Notes: a model not told the origin generated them from the letters alone. 64,000 nt of DNA from JAVBPE01 sp031549865 (GCA_031549865.1 JAVBPE010000014.1:1-64000), one strand, 5' to 3'; positions 45,084 to 54,262 are shown, numbered from the stretch's first letter. Program-made: numbers and translations.

Positions 45084-45751
45084 TAGAAAGCCTCCTTAAA
45101 TGCATGTCCAATATATCCTAGACACTTTGCAGAGATTTTAATTAAGAATTTAAAGAACTTGGCAATAATTGGAGTTAGTATTAATGATAATCCTAGTAAT
45201 AATAATCCTGCAGCAATTCCCAAAAGCGCCGCTGGGCCATCAAGACCAATACGTATTATACCTACTATGGCTACTGCTATTCCACTAAAACCTACTGCAA
45301 CGAAACTTATAACTATACTAACTAAACATATCGCAAATGCTAATACTAATGTTGCAAAGAAAATTATTAATGTAAACCATATTGGAAACGTAACAATTAA
45401 TAATATGGCCTTTGCACTGCTTTTATTTTGCTTTCTTTCATATTTATCATATTCTTTTTCTTTTCTTATAGTTTCTCTTTCTTTTCGAGATTCATTTCTT
45501 TCTTTTTTAGAATTTGAATTAGAATAATCAACATATGTATATTCATCTGATTTTAAGTTATAATCGATTAATAATCTTTTAGCTATTAAATTAACATCGC
45601 CTAACTCTTCAATAACCTTTTCTTCTCTATAGCCCATTTCTTTTTTGTCTTCAATTAATTCACTATAATATTTAATAATATCTTTTCTATCTTCATTAGA
45701 AAGTTTATCTAATTTAGCTGAAAGCTTAATCAAAAATTCGTTCTTTTTCAT
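45083..45751 (-). CDS. HAAS-domain (DUF1700) membrane protein
   Basis: The N-terminal helical HAAS domain has FLIKLSAKLDKLSNEDRKDII and EELGDVNLIAKRL. A highly charged linker follows (about 75-110, rich in K, R, E and S) and then three or so TM segments with conserved glycines (118-205). It is 222 residues. It overlaps padR by 26 nt and is coupled to the DUF4097 gene. PadR-HAAS-DUF4097 is a recurrent Firmicutes set thought to act as a membrane signalling unit. Confidence 0.8.
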   Translation of the reverse strand: MKKNEFLIKLSAKLDKLSNEDRKDIIKYYSELIEDKKEMGYREEKVIEELGDVNLIAKRLLIDYNLKSDEYTYVDYSNSNSKKERNESRKERETIRKEKEYDKYERKQNKSSAKAILLIVTFPIWFTLIIFFATLVLAFAICLVSIVISFVAVGFSGIAVAIVGIIRIGLDGPAALLGIAAGLLLLGLSLILTPIIAKFFKFLIKISAKCLGYIGHAFKEAF

Positions 45752-46064
45752 TATATCTACTCTCCTTAGTTATAAAATCATGTACAGCTTTTAATTCTTT
45801 CCAGTCTTCTAAAAATTCTAATATTTTTTCTAAACCTTTAGACGTTATCTTATAATATTTTCTTAATCTTCCATTAAAGTCTTTAGAATAGGTTGTTAGG
45901 AAACCACCAGCTTCTAATCTTTTTAATATTGGATATAGGGTTGATTCACTAATCGTTATAATGTTAGATAAATCACTTATTATTTTATATCCATAAGATG
46001 CTTCTTCTTTTAAACATGTTAATACACATACTTCAACAATTCCTTTTTTTAGTTGTATATCCAT
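45726..46064 (-). CDS. PadR-family transcriptional regulator
   Basis: This 112-residue PadR winged helix (subfamily with a single C-terminal helix) has CLKEEASYGYKIISDL, then SESTLYPILKRLEAGGFL and the wing GRLRKYYKITSKG. It likely represses its own operon: a TATAC-N8-GTATA dyad covers the -10 upstream. The effector is unknown. GAGGTGA precedes the ATG. Confidence 0.9.
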   Translation of the reverse strand: MDIQLKKGIVEVCVLTCLKEEASYGYKIISDLSNIITISESTLYPILKRLEAGGFLTTYSKDFNGRLRKYYKITSKGLEKILEFLEDWKELKAVHDFITKESRYNEKERIFD

Positions 46065-46094
46065 ATAATCACCTCATACCTCTTTACACGTCAT

Positions 46095-46125
46095 ATTATA
46101 CATTACATAGTATAAGTTGTGTAAA
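46095..46125 (-). promoter_or_regulatory. Promoter and PadR-type operator of the padR operon
   Basis: The -10 TATAAT (46095-46100) sits inside the dyad TATAC-N8-GTATA (46097-46114). A TTTACA -35 candidate is at 46120-46125 (19 bp). A second quasi-palindrome GTGTAAAATATTCACAC lies just upstream (46119-46135). Confidence 0.6.
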
Positions 46126-46162
46126 ATATTCACACTTTTTCCATAATTAGCATTTTTGTGAC

Positions 46163-46197
46163 AAAAAAAATATAGATGCTTGATGCATCTATATTTG
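46163..46197 (-). terminator. Terminator of the DUF4349 gene
   Basis: A perfect 12-bp stem (46168-46179 with 46185-46196) is followed by seven or more T on the minus strand. It overlaps the stop codon. Confidence 0.9.
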
Positions 46198-47037
46198 TTC
46201 TTTTTCTTTATTTCTTTTTATTTTTTCTATTTCTTCATGTCTTTTTTGTTTCTTCTTTTTTGAATAAATTAATAATCCTGTGACAACTCCACCAATAATT
46301 AATAAAAATGGCCATGTATAAATTATTGCTAATAAAATGAATTGGAAGAAACCAGTAATTCCAGCTATTGATCCATTAAAAGCATCTTTAACTTTTTCAC
46401 CAAAACCTGTTGAAGTCGTTTGTGTATTATATAAATATAAATAAATTGTACTATATTCTATTAAAGAATCATAATTATTTAATTGTCTATAATATTGATT
46501 AAGTATTATATTTAACTCTGCAATTCTTTTTGAATATTCAATGACTTTAGCTGGATCTACCTCAGCAGCGATGCAAGTTTGAAGTATTGAAACTTCAGTT
46601 TCATAAGCCATTATTGTAGCTTCAACATTATTGTATTGAGAGGTGATATCAGTCGATTTCATTGTTTGACTTGTAACCTCACCAAAGTCTGATAGTTCTT
46701 CTAAAAATGCATTTAAATTCTCTGTCTTAACTCTAATTGTAAAAGATACTCTATTAGAATTAGTACCGTTAATTTCGGAGTTTTCAAAATATCCGCCATT
46801 TAAATTAGTCGCAGTTTTAACTTTAGAAATTGAAACAGTCATATTATCTGTATTAATTGAACAATTAACAGTATAATATATTTTTCTATTACTAGTAGAA
46901 TCATATAAGTCTGTAATAGTTTCCATTTCTCCAGTAGCACCATTTTGAGTACTTGGGCTATTGTCGCTACAACTCGCTATAAATATTAATATAAACAAAA
47001 AGGGTATAACAAATAAAAATTTTTTTAATTTTTTCAT
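46189..47037 (-). CDS. DUF4349 lipoprotein
   Basis: It has a signal sequence with lipobox FIASC (Cys near 23), then an extracytoplasmic domain with YFENSEINGTN and FTIRVKTENLNAFLEELSDFG. A coiled-coil pair covers about 125-185, and a C-terminal TM helix (about 228-258) carries a very basic cytoplasmic tail. These are the features of DUF4349 proteins, whose function is unknown. It is dually anchored, by lipid and by TM. 282 residues; monocistronic. Confidence 0.8.
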   Translation of the reverse strand: MKKLKKFLFVIPFLFILIFIASCSDNSPSTQNGATGEMETITDLYDSTSNRKIYYTVNCSINTDNMTVSISKVKTATNLNGGYFENSEINGTNSNRVSFTIRVKTENLNAFLEELSDFGEVTSQTMKSTDITSQYNNVEATIMAYETEVSILQTCIAAEVDPAKVIEYSKRIAELNIILNQYYRQLNNYDSLIEYSTIYLYLYNTQTTSTGFGEKVKDAFNGSIAGITGFFQFILLAIIYTWPFLLIIGGVVTGLLIYSKKKKQKRHEEIEKIKRNKEKEQI

Positions 47038-47105
47038 AGTATCCTCCTATAAAATGATATGCTTATAATTATTATATTTCATTTTATAGAATTTAACAAC
47101 TTTAT

Positions 47106-48719
47106 TTAAAATAATTCTTCTAAATTTAAAATTTTACTATTATCTAATAAATTACCATAATGATTTATTGATAAGATTATTTTATCTTTGGCAATATTAT
47201 TTATTACTTCTAAAATCTTGGAAGCGGATAATTGATCTATTTTTGCATTCATTTCATCTAAAAATAGTACTTTGCTATCAAGTATAATTGCTCTTGCTAT
47301 ATTAAATAATGAAAGTTCACCTGTTGAATAGTCAGTAATTATTAATTTTTCATTAATATTTTTTATTCTATTTAAACCAACTAAATTTAATACATTATAT
47401 ACTTCATCATCACTTATATTATTATTTAATAAACATACTTCATCTTTGATTGTGCCACTACTAAAGAAATAATCTTGGTAAACAACTCCAAATATTTTTC
47501 TTTTTATTTCATTTGGTAGATAATAAGTATCATATCCATTTATTGTAACTCTACCTTTTGTTGGCTTAATTAATCCATAAGCAAGTTTAAATAATGTTGA
47601 CTTTCCACTTCCACTACGTCCTTTTAATGTTATTTTATCTTCTTTATTTAATTCTAAATTGAAGTCTTTTATAACATCTTTTTCGTTGTCATAAGAATAA
47701 TATACATTTTCAAATTTTAAAGTAATGCTACTATAATCAAAATCTATTAATTCTTTTTTATCTTGATCTTCTTCAATTTTAAAGAAATCATTTATTCTTT
47801 TAATTCCAGCCATACTTTTTTGAATAGTTTGAAGTTCCATCCCTAAGCTTTCAATAGGCGCAAATAAATTGGTAAGTAAATCAATTGAAGCAACGAGCAT
47901 TCCAACAGTCATTCCAAATAATGACATGTTATATGAAGATAAAATTATAATTGAACAGATTAATGTTGTTTTTACTATTTGCATTACTGGAGAAAATAAT
48001 GAATCATAAAAGTTGGCATTTTGATTTGTTTCATAATGACCATCTAACACTTTAGAATATTTACTCTTCATTTTATCATATATACGAAATGATTTTATCG
48101 TTACGATATTATCAAGACTTTCTAAGACTAAATTATTAACACTACCTTCTAAGGCTCTATTTTTGATTTGAGCTTTAAACATACGTTTTCTAACAAACAT
48201 CGTAAATAAAACAATAAAAGGTAAGATGATTAATGTAATAATTCCGAATAAATAACTAAAATAAAATACGGATATAACAATACCTACTATTTTTAATAAA
48301 TCAATTGCCATACTTACAATTCCAGATGTTATAAGAGTGTTTATTGCATCAACATCATTGCTAAAATATGCTTCTAAAGTTCCACTTTCGTATTTTGAAA
48401 ATTCAGTATATGTTATTTTATTTACTTTACTTAGCATTTGCAATTTAATTTTTTTAGTTATTCCTTGCCCTATTTTAACCAAAATAAACTCTTTTAAGAA
48501 ATTTACAAATCCTATACAAACGAATAATAACATATAATATATTGCAAACTTTAATAGCTTTTCCATGTCTTTATTAACTACTATCTCGTCAACAATAATT
48601 CTTAATACTTGAGGAGGTACAAGTGATAGTAATGTAACTGCAATTAATATGAGAACTGTAATAACAAATAATATGAAATGCTTTTTAAAATAATTAACTA
48701 TACATTTTAATACACTCAT
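47106..48719 (-). CDS. ABC exporter half-transporter with degenerate signature motif
   Basis: It has six TM helices (about 1-290) and a nucleotide-binding domain. Walker A is GRSGSGKST (about 365-373) and Walker B is VLFLDEMNAKID, with a catalytic Glu. The signature reads YSTGELSLFNIARAI instead of LSGGQ. With its partner it forms a heterodimer having one consensus site (this Walker B plus the partner's LSGGQ) and one degenerate site. It starts one base into the partner's stop (TAATG). MarR control suggests drug or toxic-peptide efflux; the substrate is unknown. Confidence 0.85.
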   Translation of the reverse strand: MSVLKCIVNYFKKHFILFVITVLILIAVTLLSLVPPQVLRIIVDEIVVNKDMEKLLKFAIYYMLLFVCIGFVNFLKEFILVKIGQGITKKIKLQMLSKVNKITYTEFSKYESGTLEAYFSNDVDAINTLITSGIVSMAIDLLKIVGIVISVFYFSYLFGIITLIILPFIVLFTMFVRKRMFKAQIKNRALEGSVNNLVLESLDNIVTIKSFRIYDKMKSKYSKVLDGHYETNQNANFYDSLFSPVMQIVKTTLICSIIILSSYNMSLFGMTVGMLVASIDLLTNLFAPIESLGMELQTIQKSMAGIKRINDFFKIEEDQDKKELIDFDYSSITLKFENVYYSYDNEKDVIKDFNLELNKEDKITLKGRSGSGKSTLFKLAYGLIKPTKGRVTINGYDTYYLPNEIKRKIFGVVYQDYFFSSGTIKDEVCLLNNNISDDEVYNVLNLVGLNRIKNINEKLIITDYSTGELSLFNIARAIILDSKVLFLDEMNAKIDQLSASKILEVINNIAKDKIILSINHYGNLLDNSKILNLEELF

Positions 48720-50425
48720 TATTTCTTACCTCCTATTAAATTACTAAATGATTTGTCATTTAATAATTCATCATAAGTTCCATATAAATATTCTTTGTTT
48801 TTTAAAAAAATAATTCGGTCTAATTTTTCTAAAACTTCTTTTTGATTATTAATTATTATAATAATACTATCTTTATAATTATTTATAAGATTATCTACGA
48901 TTTTAACACTCATTTTAATATCTATTGCGTTAAATGGATCATCTAATATTATTAGTTTTGGATGATTATATAAGCTTCTTGCGATTTGCAGTCTTTTTTG
49001 TTGCCCCCCACTTAAATTAACCATACTATGTGATAAGTATTCATTTTCTCTGTTACTAAATGTATCTATATCATTTACTAACAAAGAATCGTTAATTACA
49101 GCACTTACATCACTTTCATTATTAAATGAAATGTTATATTTTAAAGATTCATTAAAAATTTCAGTTATTGCAGGAGCATAATGAATAAACTTTGGAATTA
49201 CTGTATTCTTATGTTCTTTTATTTCTAAGTCGCATAATTTTATACTTCCTTTATAGTTATATATTCCTGATAATGCTGCACCTAAGGTTGATTTCCCACT
49301 ATGGACACTACCGCATATACCGATTATTTCTCCTTTGTTGGCACAAAAATTTATGTTTTTTAGAACAAATTTTTCATCAAAGCCAAATTCTAAATTAGAT
49401 ACTTTTAAATCTGAACCATTTAAATTATCAAAATAAGTTATTTCCCCTTTGTCTTCTAAATAAACTTTGCATCTATCCCATGATACTTTTGCGTTTTGAT
49501 AAGCATTAAAAACTTTTCCAACCTTGCTTGCTTTATTACTTACAAGCATATATGTAGATAAAAATGCACTGAATGTTCCAATGCTCCATACTTCTCCACC
49601 TATTTTAGTTGCACCATTAATAACATTTTGCCCGCACATATATATTACAAAAAATAAACCAATCAAAGCTACTGCACCATATAGTGGCTCTAAACTACCT
49701 TTAAAAGTCATTGCTAAAATACTTTTCTTTTCAAGTTCATCCATTGTTTCTACATATTTATTGTAATAATTATCGTTTACACCTAAGCCGCGATAATATA
49801 CTTCATTATTTATAGAATTTAAGGTTACATCTTTAGATTTCGAAAAGACTTTTTTATATTCACTTGTTGTTTTATAAACTATTTTTTTCATAAATTGAGC
49901 TAATACTATGGATATTATAATAAATATTAATACTATTAAAGTTATTTTGTAATCTAGTATCGCCATTGTTATTAAATAACCCAGCATTAAAACAATACTA
50001 TCAAAAATTTCTGTAACAACTTTTCTTATTCCATCCGCACTATCTTTAATATCACTTAAATTCTTATTCATGATATCGCCTTTGGTAGTATTGCTAAATT
50101 CTTGTATATCTTCAAGCAATAAATTGTCAAAACTTACAGTACGCATTTGTAAAACCATTCGGTTGGCAAATACTCTAACAAAAAATCTTTTAAAAAAACG
50201 ATTCACTTGGACAAATAATACAAAGCCTAAAAATAATAATGTATAAATAATAATTCTTTTTAAAGAGACTTGGCTTTCAAACTCATCAATTACATTCCCT
50301 TGTAAAATAGGTACTAAACACATTAGTCCATCAAATAATAGCCCTGTAATGGATAATAATATAACTGTCTTTATATTTAGTTTTAAATAAGTAGAAACTT
50401 TATCATATCTTACTTTCTTTTTCAT
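48719..50425 (-). CDS. ABC exporter half-transporter with Asp in place of the catalytic Glu
   Basis: It has 568 residues: six TM helices (about 17-300), then an NBD with Walker A GSVHSGKST, canonical signature LSGGQQKRLQIARSL and Walker B LIILDDPFNAID. The residue after the Walker B Asp is Asp rather than Glu, so its own ATP site is slow or inactive. This complements the neighbour's degenerate signature, as in BmrCD and TM287/288. It is coupled to marR by a one-base overlap. Confidence 0.85.
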   Translation of the reverse strand: MKKKVRYDKVSTYLKLNIKTVILLSITGLLFDGLMCLVPILQGNVIDEFESQVSLKRIIIYTLLFLGFVLFVQVNRFFKRFFVRVFANRMVLQMRTVSFDNLLLEDIQEFSNTTKGDIMNKNLSDIKDSADGIRKVVTEIFDSIVLMLGYLITMAILDYKITLIVLIFIIISIVLAQFMKKIVYKTTSEYKKVFSKSKDVTLNSINNEVYYRGLGVNDNYYNKYVETMDELEKKSILAMTFKGSLEPLYGAVALIGLFFVIYMCGQNVINGATKIGGEVWSIGTFSAFLSTYMLVSNKASKVGKVFNAYQNAKVSWDRCKVYLEDKGEITYFDNLNGSDLKVSNLEFGFDEKFVLKNINFCANKGEIIGICGSVHSGKSTLGAALSGIYNYKGSIKLCDLEIKEHKNTVIPKFIHYAPAITEIFNESLKYNISFNNESDVSAVINDSLLVNDIDTFSNRENEYLSHSMVNLSGGQQKRLQIARSLYNHPKLIILDDPFNAIDIKMSVKIVDNLINNYKDSIIIIINNQKEVLEKLDRIIFLKNKEYLYGTYDELLNDKSFSNLIGGKK

Positions 50426-50859
50426 TATATTCCCTCAAACTTATTTTTTCTTAAATTTTTAGATTCTAAATACAATTTATTTAAAGTTATATTAAACTCT
50501 TCTAATTCTTCTTTCGAAATATCTTTCGTTATTGCATCAAAAAATTCTATATCTTCACTACTATCAGCCTCTTTTAAAAGAAACGCTTTGTTAGTTGCAT
50601 ATAATTGTTTTTTTCTTTGATCATCTGGATTAACGTTAACAGTTATATACTCTAGTTTCTCTAACTTTATCACTATCCTTGTAACCAGTCCCTTATCAAC
50701 ATTTAAATAATCTGATAAATCGTTTTGACTAATTCCAGGTTTTTTTGTTAAATATCTTGCTGCTTCAAATTCGTTTTCAGTAAGTTCTCTAATCCCTTTT
50801 TTATTTTTATAAAGATTTAAATTTCTAATTATTTTGCTTAGTTTTCTTAGTTCTCTCAT
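50425..50859 (-). CDS. MarR-family regulator
   Basis: The winged helix has PGISQNDLSDYLNVDKGLVTRIVIKLEKLEYI and the wing DDQRKKQLYAT. It is the first gene of a three-gene unit with two ABC half-transporters, so it likely represses efflux until a ligand binds. An in-frame GTG at 50871 is in fact the GTGAGG ribosome-binding site for the ATG at 50859, which I use (145 residues). The operator dyad lies over its own -35. Confidence 0.88.
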   Translation of the reverse strand: MRELRKLSKIIRNLNLYKNKKGIRELTENEFEAARYLTKKPGISQNDLSDYLNVDKGLVTRIVIKLEKLEYITVNVNPDDQRKKQLYATNKAFLLKEADSSEDIEFFDAITKDISKEELEEFNITLNKLYLESKNLRKNKFEGI

Positions 50860-50878
50860 AAAGTACCTCACTAATTAC

Positions 50879-50909
50879 ATTCTATACTATATTAGTTGAC
50901 AAGTCAACT
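50879..50909 (-). promoter_or_regulatory. Autoregulated promoter and MarR operator
   Basis: TTGACT (50902-50907) and TAGAAT (50879-50884) at 17 bp on the minus strand. The -35 is embedded in the palindrome AGTTGAC-AA-GTCAACT (50894-50909), a typical MarR box, so binding would block RNA polymerase. Confidence 0.85.
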
Positions 50910-50943
50910 ATTTTGTTTGGAAAGTATCTTTTATTTATAGCAT

Positions 50944-50971
50944 AAAAAAACATCTGCAAAACACAGATGTT
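50944..50971 (-). terminator. Terminator of the ribosomal protein super-operon
   Basis: AACATCTG/CAGATGTT stem (50949-50956 with 50964-50971), followed by seven T on the minus strand, directly after rplQ. Confidence 0.9.
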
Positions 50972-50980
50972 TAATGAATA

Positions 50981-51340
50981 TTATTCTACAAATTCGATAA
51001 TTGCCATAGGGGCAGAATCTCCACGACGGTAACCTGTTTTAATTACACGAGTGTATCCACCATTACGGTTTACAAATTTTGGAGCAATTTCAGAGAATAA
51101 TTTTTGAATTGCAAAATTACCTTCTTCATCTTTTTCAAAACGAACAAATGAAGCAGCTTGACGTCTAGAATGAAGAGTATTAGTCTTACCTAGAGTCACC
51201 ATTTTATCAGCAAGTCTTTTTAATTCTTTTGCTTTAGTTTCAGTTGTTTCAATGCGACCATTTAAAATTAAATCTGTAACTAAATCACGAAGTAATGCTT
51301 TTCTTTGAGATGCATTACGACGAAGTCTACTATATGCCAT
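50981..51340 (-). CDS. rplQ: 50S ribosomal protein L17
   Basis: L17 binds 23S rRNA near the tunnel exit. The start RLRRNASQRKALLRDLV and the ending with a GYRRGDSAPMAIIE block are standard; 119 residues. It is the last gene of the alpha operon, 22 nt after rpoA, and is followed at once by a strong terminator. The usual next gene in Bacillota, ecfA1, is displaced by about 7 kb. Confidence 0.97.
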   Translation of the reverse strand: MAYSRLRRNASQRKALLRDLVTDLILNGRIETTETKAKELKRLADKMVTLGKTNTLHSRRQAASFVRFEKDEEGNFAIQKLFSEIAPKFVNRNGGYTRVIKTGYRRGDSAPMAIIEFVE

Positions 51341-51361
51341 GATTTACGTCCTCCTTCTAGA

Positions 51362-52315
51362 TTAATCTTTCTTGAAGCCAAGATTCATAGCTTCTAATTT
51401 TTCTTTGATTTCTTTTAATGATTTACGACCTAAGTTACGAACTTTCATCATATCTTCTTCACTCTTTGCTGTAAGTTCAGCTACAGTGTTAAGTGCAGCT
51501 CTCTTTAAGCAGTTATATGAACGAACTGATAAATCAAGATCATCAATTGTCATTTCTAACTTACGGTTATGAGAATCATCTTCAAGTTCAATCATGTAAT
51601 CGCTGTTTGAAGCTTTTTCACTTAATTCAACAACTACATTTAAGTGTTCGATCATCATTTTAGATGCTATTGCTAATGCTTCTTTAGCGCTTAAAGCTCC
51701 GTTTGTCGTAACTTCAATTGATAATTTATCGAATGACGCAACATTTTCAACACGAGTCTTTTCAACGTTAAACGCTACATTAGTAATAGGTGTGTAGATT
51801 GAATCTATTGCAATAACTCCTACACTCTTGTTATATGCTTTATTTTTATCAGCGCCAACATATCCAACACCTGAGCGGATTGTTAAGTACATACTTAATT
51901 TTCCTCCTGCAGATACTGTAGCAATATGTTGATTAGGATTTACAACAATAACTTCATTACTATGAATGATGTCAGCAGCTGTAACTTCTCCTTCACCTTT
52001 GTGTATTTCTACTGTTGTTTCAAAGTTAGGGTCTTCTGAATCTACAGAAAGAACCACTCTTTTTAAGTTCAGAATAATAGTAATTACGTCTTCAACAACG
52101 CCATCTACGTTTTGGAATTCATGTTCTGCTCCATCAATTTTAACATTAACAAATGCAGCTCCTGGTAATGAAGATAACAAAGTTCTTCTTAATGCATTAC
52201 CAATAGTTATACCAAATCCTCTTTCAAGCGGTGTAATTACGAACTTTCCATAATTTCCATTTTGTGATAATTCTTCTACTTGTGTTCTAGGTTTTTCGAA
52301 TTTTAAATCCTTCAT
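51362..52315 (-). CDS. rpoA: RNA polymerase alpha subunit
   Basis: The N-terminal assembly domain (about 1-230, with ERGFGITIGNALRRTLLSS) drives dimerisation and beta/beta' binding. The C-terminal domain (about 250-312; SVRSYNCLKRA, VRNLGRKSLKEI) contacts UP elements and activators. The presence of a complete CTD is relevant to the MerR-type and other activators in the window. 317 residues. Confidence 0.97.
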   Translation of the reverse strand: MKDLKFEKPRTQVEELSQNGNYGKFVITPLERGFGITIGNALRRTLLSSLPGAAFVNVKIDGAEHEFQNVDGVVEDVITIILNLKRVVLSVDSEDPNFETTVEIHKGEGEVTAADIIHSNEVIVVNPNQHIATVSAGGKLSMYLTIRSGVGYVGADKNKAYNKSVGVIAIDSIYTPITNVAFNVEKTRVENVASFDKLSIEVTTNGALSAKEALAIASKMMIEHLNVVVELSEKASNSDYMIELEDDSHNRKLEMTIDDLDLSVRSYNCLKRAALNTVAELTAKSEEDMMKVRNLGRKSLKEIKEKLEAMNLGFKKD

Positions 52316-52362
52316 AATGGTCCTCCTTCAAATTATAGTACTAATTAAATAATTAAAAACTA

Positions 52363-52746
52363 CTATCCGCGTGGGCGTTTTGGTGGACGACAACCGTTAT
52401 GTGGAACTGGTGTAACATCCTTGATAGCTGTTATTTCAAGACCTGCAACTTGTAGGGAACGAATTGCAGCTTCTCTACCTTGTCCTGGACCTTTAACTGA
52501 TACTTCAACCTTTGCAACTCCTGCATCAACTGCAGCCTTAGCAGCAGCTTCTGAAGCCATTTGTGCAGCAAAAGGAGTTGACTTACGACTACCCTTAAAG
52601 CCTAAAGCTCCTGCACTGCACCAAGAAATTACGTTTCCTGTTGGATCAGTGATTGTAACGATTGTGTTATTGAAAGTCGAATGAATGTGAGCAACACCAG
52701 CTGGTATATTTCTTTTCACACGACGTTTAGTTACTTTACGTGCCAT
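52363..52746 (-). CDS. rpsK: 30S ribosomal protein S11
   Basis: S11 sits on the platform near the mRNA Shine-Dalgarno helix. THIHSTFNNTIVTI-like (AHIHSTFNNTIVTI) and GPGQGREAAIR blocks and the C-terminal HNGCRPPKRPRG are diagnostic; 127 residues. It lies 14 nt after rpsM. Confidence 0.97.
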   Translation of the reverse strand: MARKVTKRRVKRNIPAGVAHIHSTFNNTIVTITDPTGNVISWCSAGALGFKGSRKSTPFAAQMASEAAAKAAVDAGVAKVEVSVKGPGQGREAAIRSLQVAGLEITAIKDVTPVPHNGCRPPKRPRG

Positions 52747-52760
52747 AATGTTTTACCTCC

Positions 52761-53126
52761 TTATTTTTTCTTATTAGCGATTGTATGTCTTGGACCTTTA
52801 CGAGTACGTGAATTATTTCTTGTGTTTTGTCCACGAACTGGTAATCCCTTACGATGACGAATGCCTCTATAACATCCAATTTCCATTAAACGCTTAATAT
52901 TTAAGGCTACTTCACGACGAAGGTCACCTTCTACTTTGTATTTTGCAACTTGACTACGGATGCGGCTAAGTTGATCTTCAGTTAAATCTTTAACACGAAC
53001 ATCTTCACTTACATCAGCAGCTTTTAATATTTGTTTAGCTGTAAATTCTCCAATTCCGAATACATATTGTAATGATATTACAACACGCTTTTCTCTTGGG
53101 ATATCTACTCCTGCAATACGAGCCAT
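52761..53126 (-). CDS. rpsM: 30S ribosomal protein S13
   Basis: S13 contacts tRNA and L5 across the subunit interface. ARIAGVDIPREKRV at the start and the GIRHRKGLPVRGQNT block with a basic tail are diagnostic; 121 residues. It follows rpmJ by 14 nt. Confidence 0.97.
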   Translation of the reverse strand: MARIAGVDIPREKRVVISLQYVFGIGEFTAKQILKAADVSEDVRVKDLTEDQLSRIRSQVAKYKVEGDLRREVALNIKRLMEIGCYRGIRHRKGLPVRGQNTRNNSRTRKGPRHTIANKKK

Positions 53127-53140
53127 ATTCGTACCTCCTG

Positions 53141-53254
53141 TTATCCTTGTCTTTGTTTATGTTTTGGGTTTTCGCAAATTACCATAACACGGCCTTTGCG
53201 TTTGATTACTTTGCATTTATCGCAAATTGGTTTTACTGATGGTCTTACTTTCAT
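53141..53254 (-). CDS. rpmJ: 50S ribosomal protein L36
   Basis: This 37-residue protein begins MKVRPSVKPICDKCK and continues with a C-terminal CENPKHKQRQG. The CxxC...C...H zinc ligands are present, so this is the zinc-binding (C+) form. It is encoded between infA and rpsM as in most Bacillota, with AGGTAAG before the ATG. Confidence 0.97.
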   Translation of the reverse strand: MKVRPSVKPICDKCKVIKRKGRVMVICENPKHKQRQG

Positions 53255-53274
53255 CTTGCTTACCTCCAATTTTT

Positions 53275-53496
53275 CTACTTATGTCTATAAGTGATACGTC
53301 CACGTGTTAAATCGTATGTTGATATTTCAACTGTAACCTTATCACCTGGTAAGATGCGTATGTTATTCATACGGATTTTACCAGAAACGTGGGCTAAAAC
53401 TTGATGTTCATTATTTAATTTTACAATGAACTGTGTGTTAGGTAGTACTTCAAGTACCTTACCTTCCATTTCAATAACGTCTTCTTTTTTTGCCAT
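53275..53496 (-). CDS. infA: Translation initiation factor IF-1
   Basis: IF-1 is a 73-residue OB-fold protein that blocks the A site during initiation. AKKEDVIEMEGKVLEVLP and the C-terminal DLTRGRITYRHK are diagnostic. It is 13 nt after map and 20 nt before rpmJ, in the standard order. Confidence 0.97.
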   Translation of the reverse strand: MAKKEDVIEMEGKVLEVLPNTQFIVKLNNEHQVLAHVSGKIRMNNIRILPGDKVTVEISTYDLTRGRITYRHK

Positions 53497-53509
53497 AATG
53501 AGCCTCCTA

Positions 53510-54259
53510 TCAAAGTGTTGTCAAAATTTCATAGCCGTTTTCGCGAACGACAATGGAATGTTCGAAGTGCGCACTTTTTTTATGATCTTGTGTGACTGTT
53601 GTCCAACCGTCTTTTAACACTTTGATCTTCTTAGTACCGGCATTCACCATTGGTTCAATCGCTACCGTCATTCCAGCTTTTAAAATTGGTCCATGTCCAG
53701 GGATTCCATAATTTGGAACAGGTGGATCCTCATGAAGAGCTCTACCTAAGCCATGACCCGTAAATTCTTCAACTACACCATAAGAAAATGAGTTAACATA
53801 ATCTCCTATTGCAGCTGAAATATCGCTTAAATGAACACCAGCTTTTACTTTACTAAGTCCAATATATAATGCTTCACGAGTTACATCTAAAAGATGTTGA
53901 TCTTCTTCATTAACTACGCCTACAGCATAACTCCATGCAGAATCTCCGTGATAGCCTTTATAACAAGCTCCTATATCGATTGAGAATATATCTCCTTCTT
54001 TAAGAATCTTTGTTTTGCTTGGAAAACCGTGAATTACTACATCATTAACAGAAGCGCAAGTTGCAGACGGAAAGCCACCATAGCCTTTAAAAGAAGGTGT
54101 CGCTCCATTTTCACGAATTATATTTTCGCAAATTTGATCAAGCTCCCAAGTGCTAACACCTGGTTTAACTTCTTTTTTCATAGCTTCATGACATAACGCA
54201 ACAATTCTTCCTGCTTCTTTCATTAATGTAATTTCACGCTCAGATTTGATTGTAATCAT
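53510..54259 (-). CDS. map: Methionine aminopeptidase type I
   Basis: Map removes the initiator methionine. The five metal ligands appear in order: Asp in SIDIGACYKGYHGDSA (two), His in FTGHGLG, Glu in AIEPMVN and Glu in FEHSIV. It is 249 residues, normal for the short bacterial type. It lies 3 nt after adk; this adk-map-infA order is typical of Bacillota. Confidence 0.96.
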   Translation of the reverse strand: MITIKSEREITLMKEAGRIVALCHEAMKKEVKPGVSTWELDQICENIIRENGATPSFKGYGGFPSATCASVNDVVIHGFPSKTKILKEGDIFSIDIGACYKGYHGDSAWSYAVGVVNEEDQHLLDVTREALYIGLSKVKAGVHLSDISAAIGDYVNSFSYGVVEEFTGHGLGRALHEDPPVPNYGIPGHGPILKAGMTVAIEPMVNAGTKKIKVLKDGWTTVTQDHKKSAHFEHSIVVRENGYEILTTL

Positions 54260-54262
54260 ATA

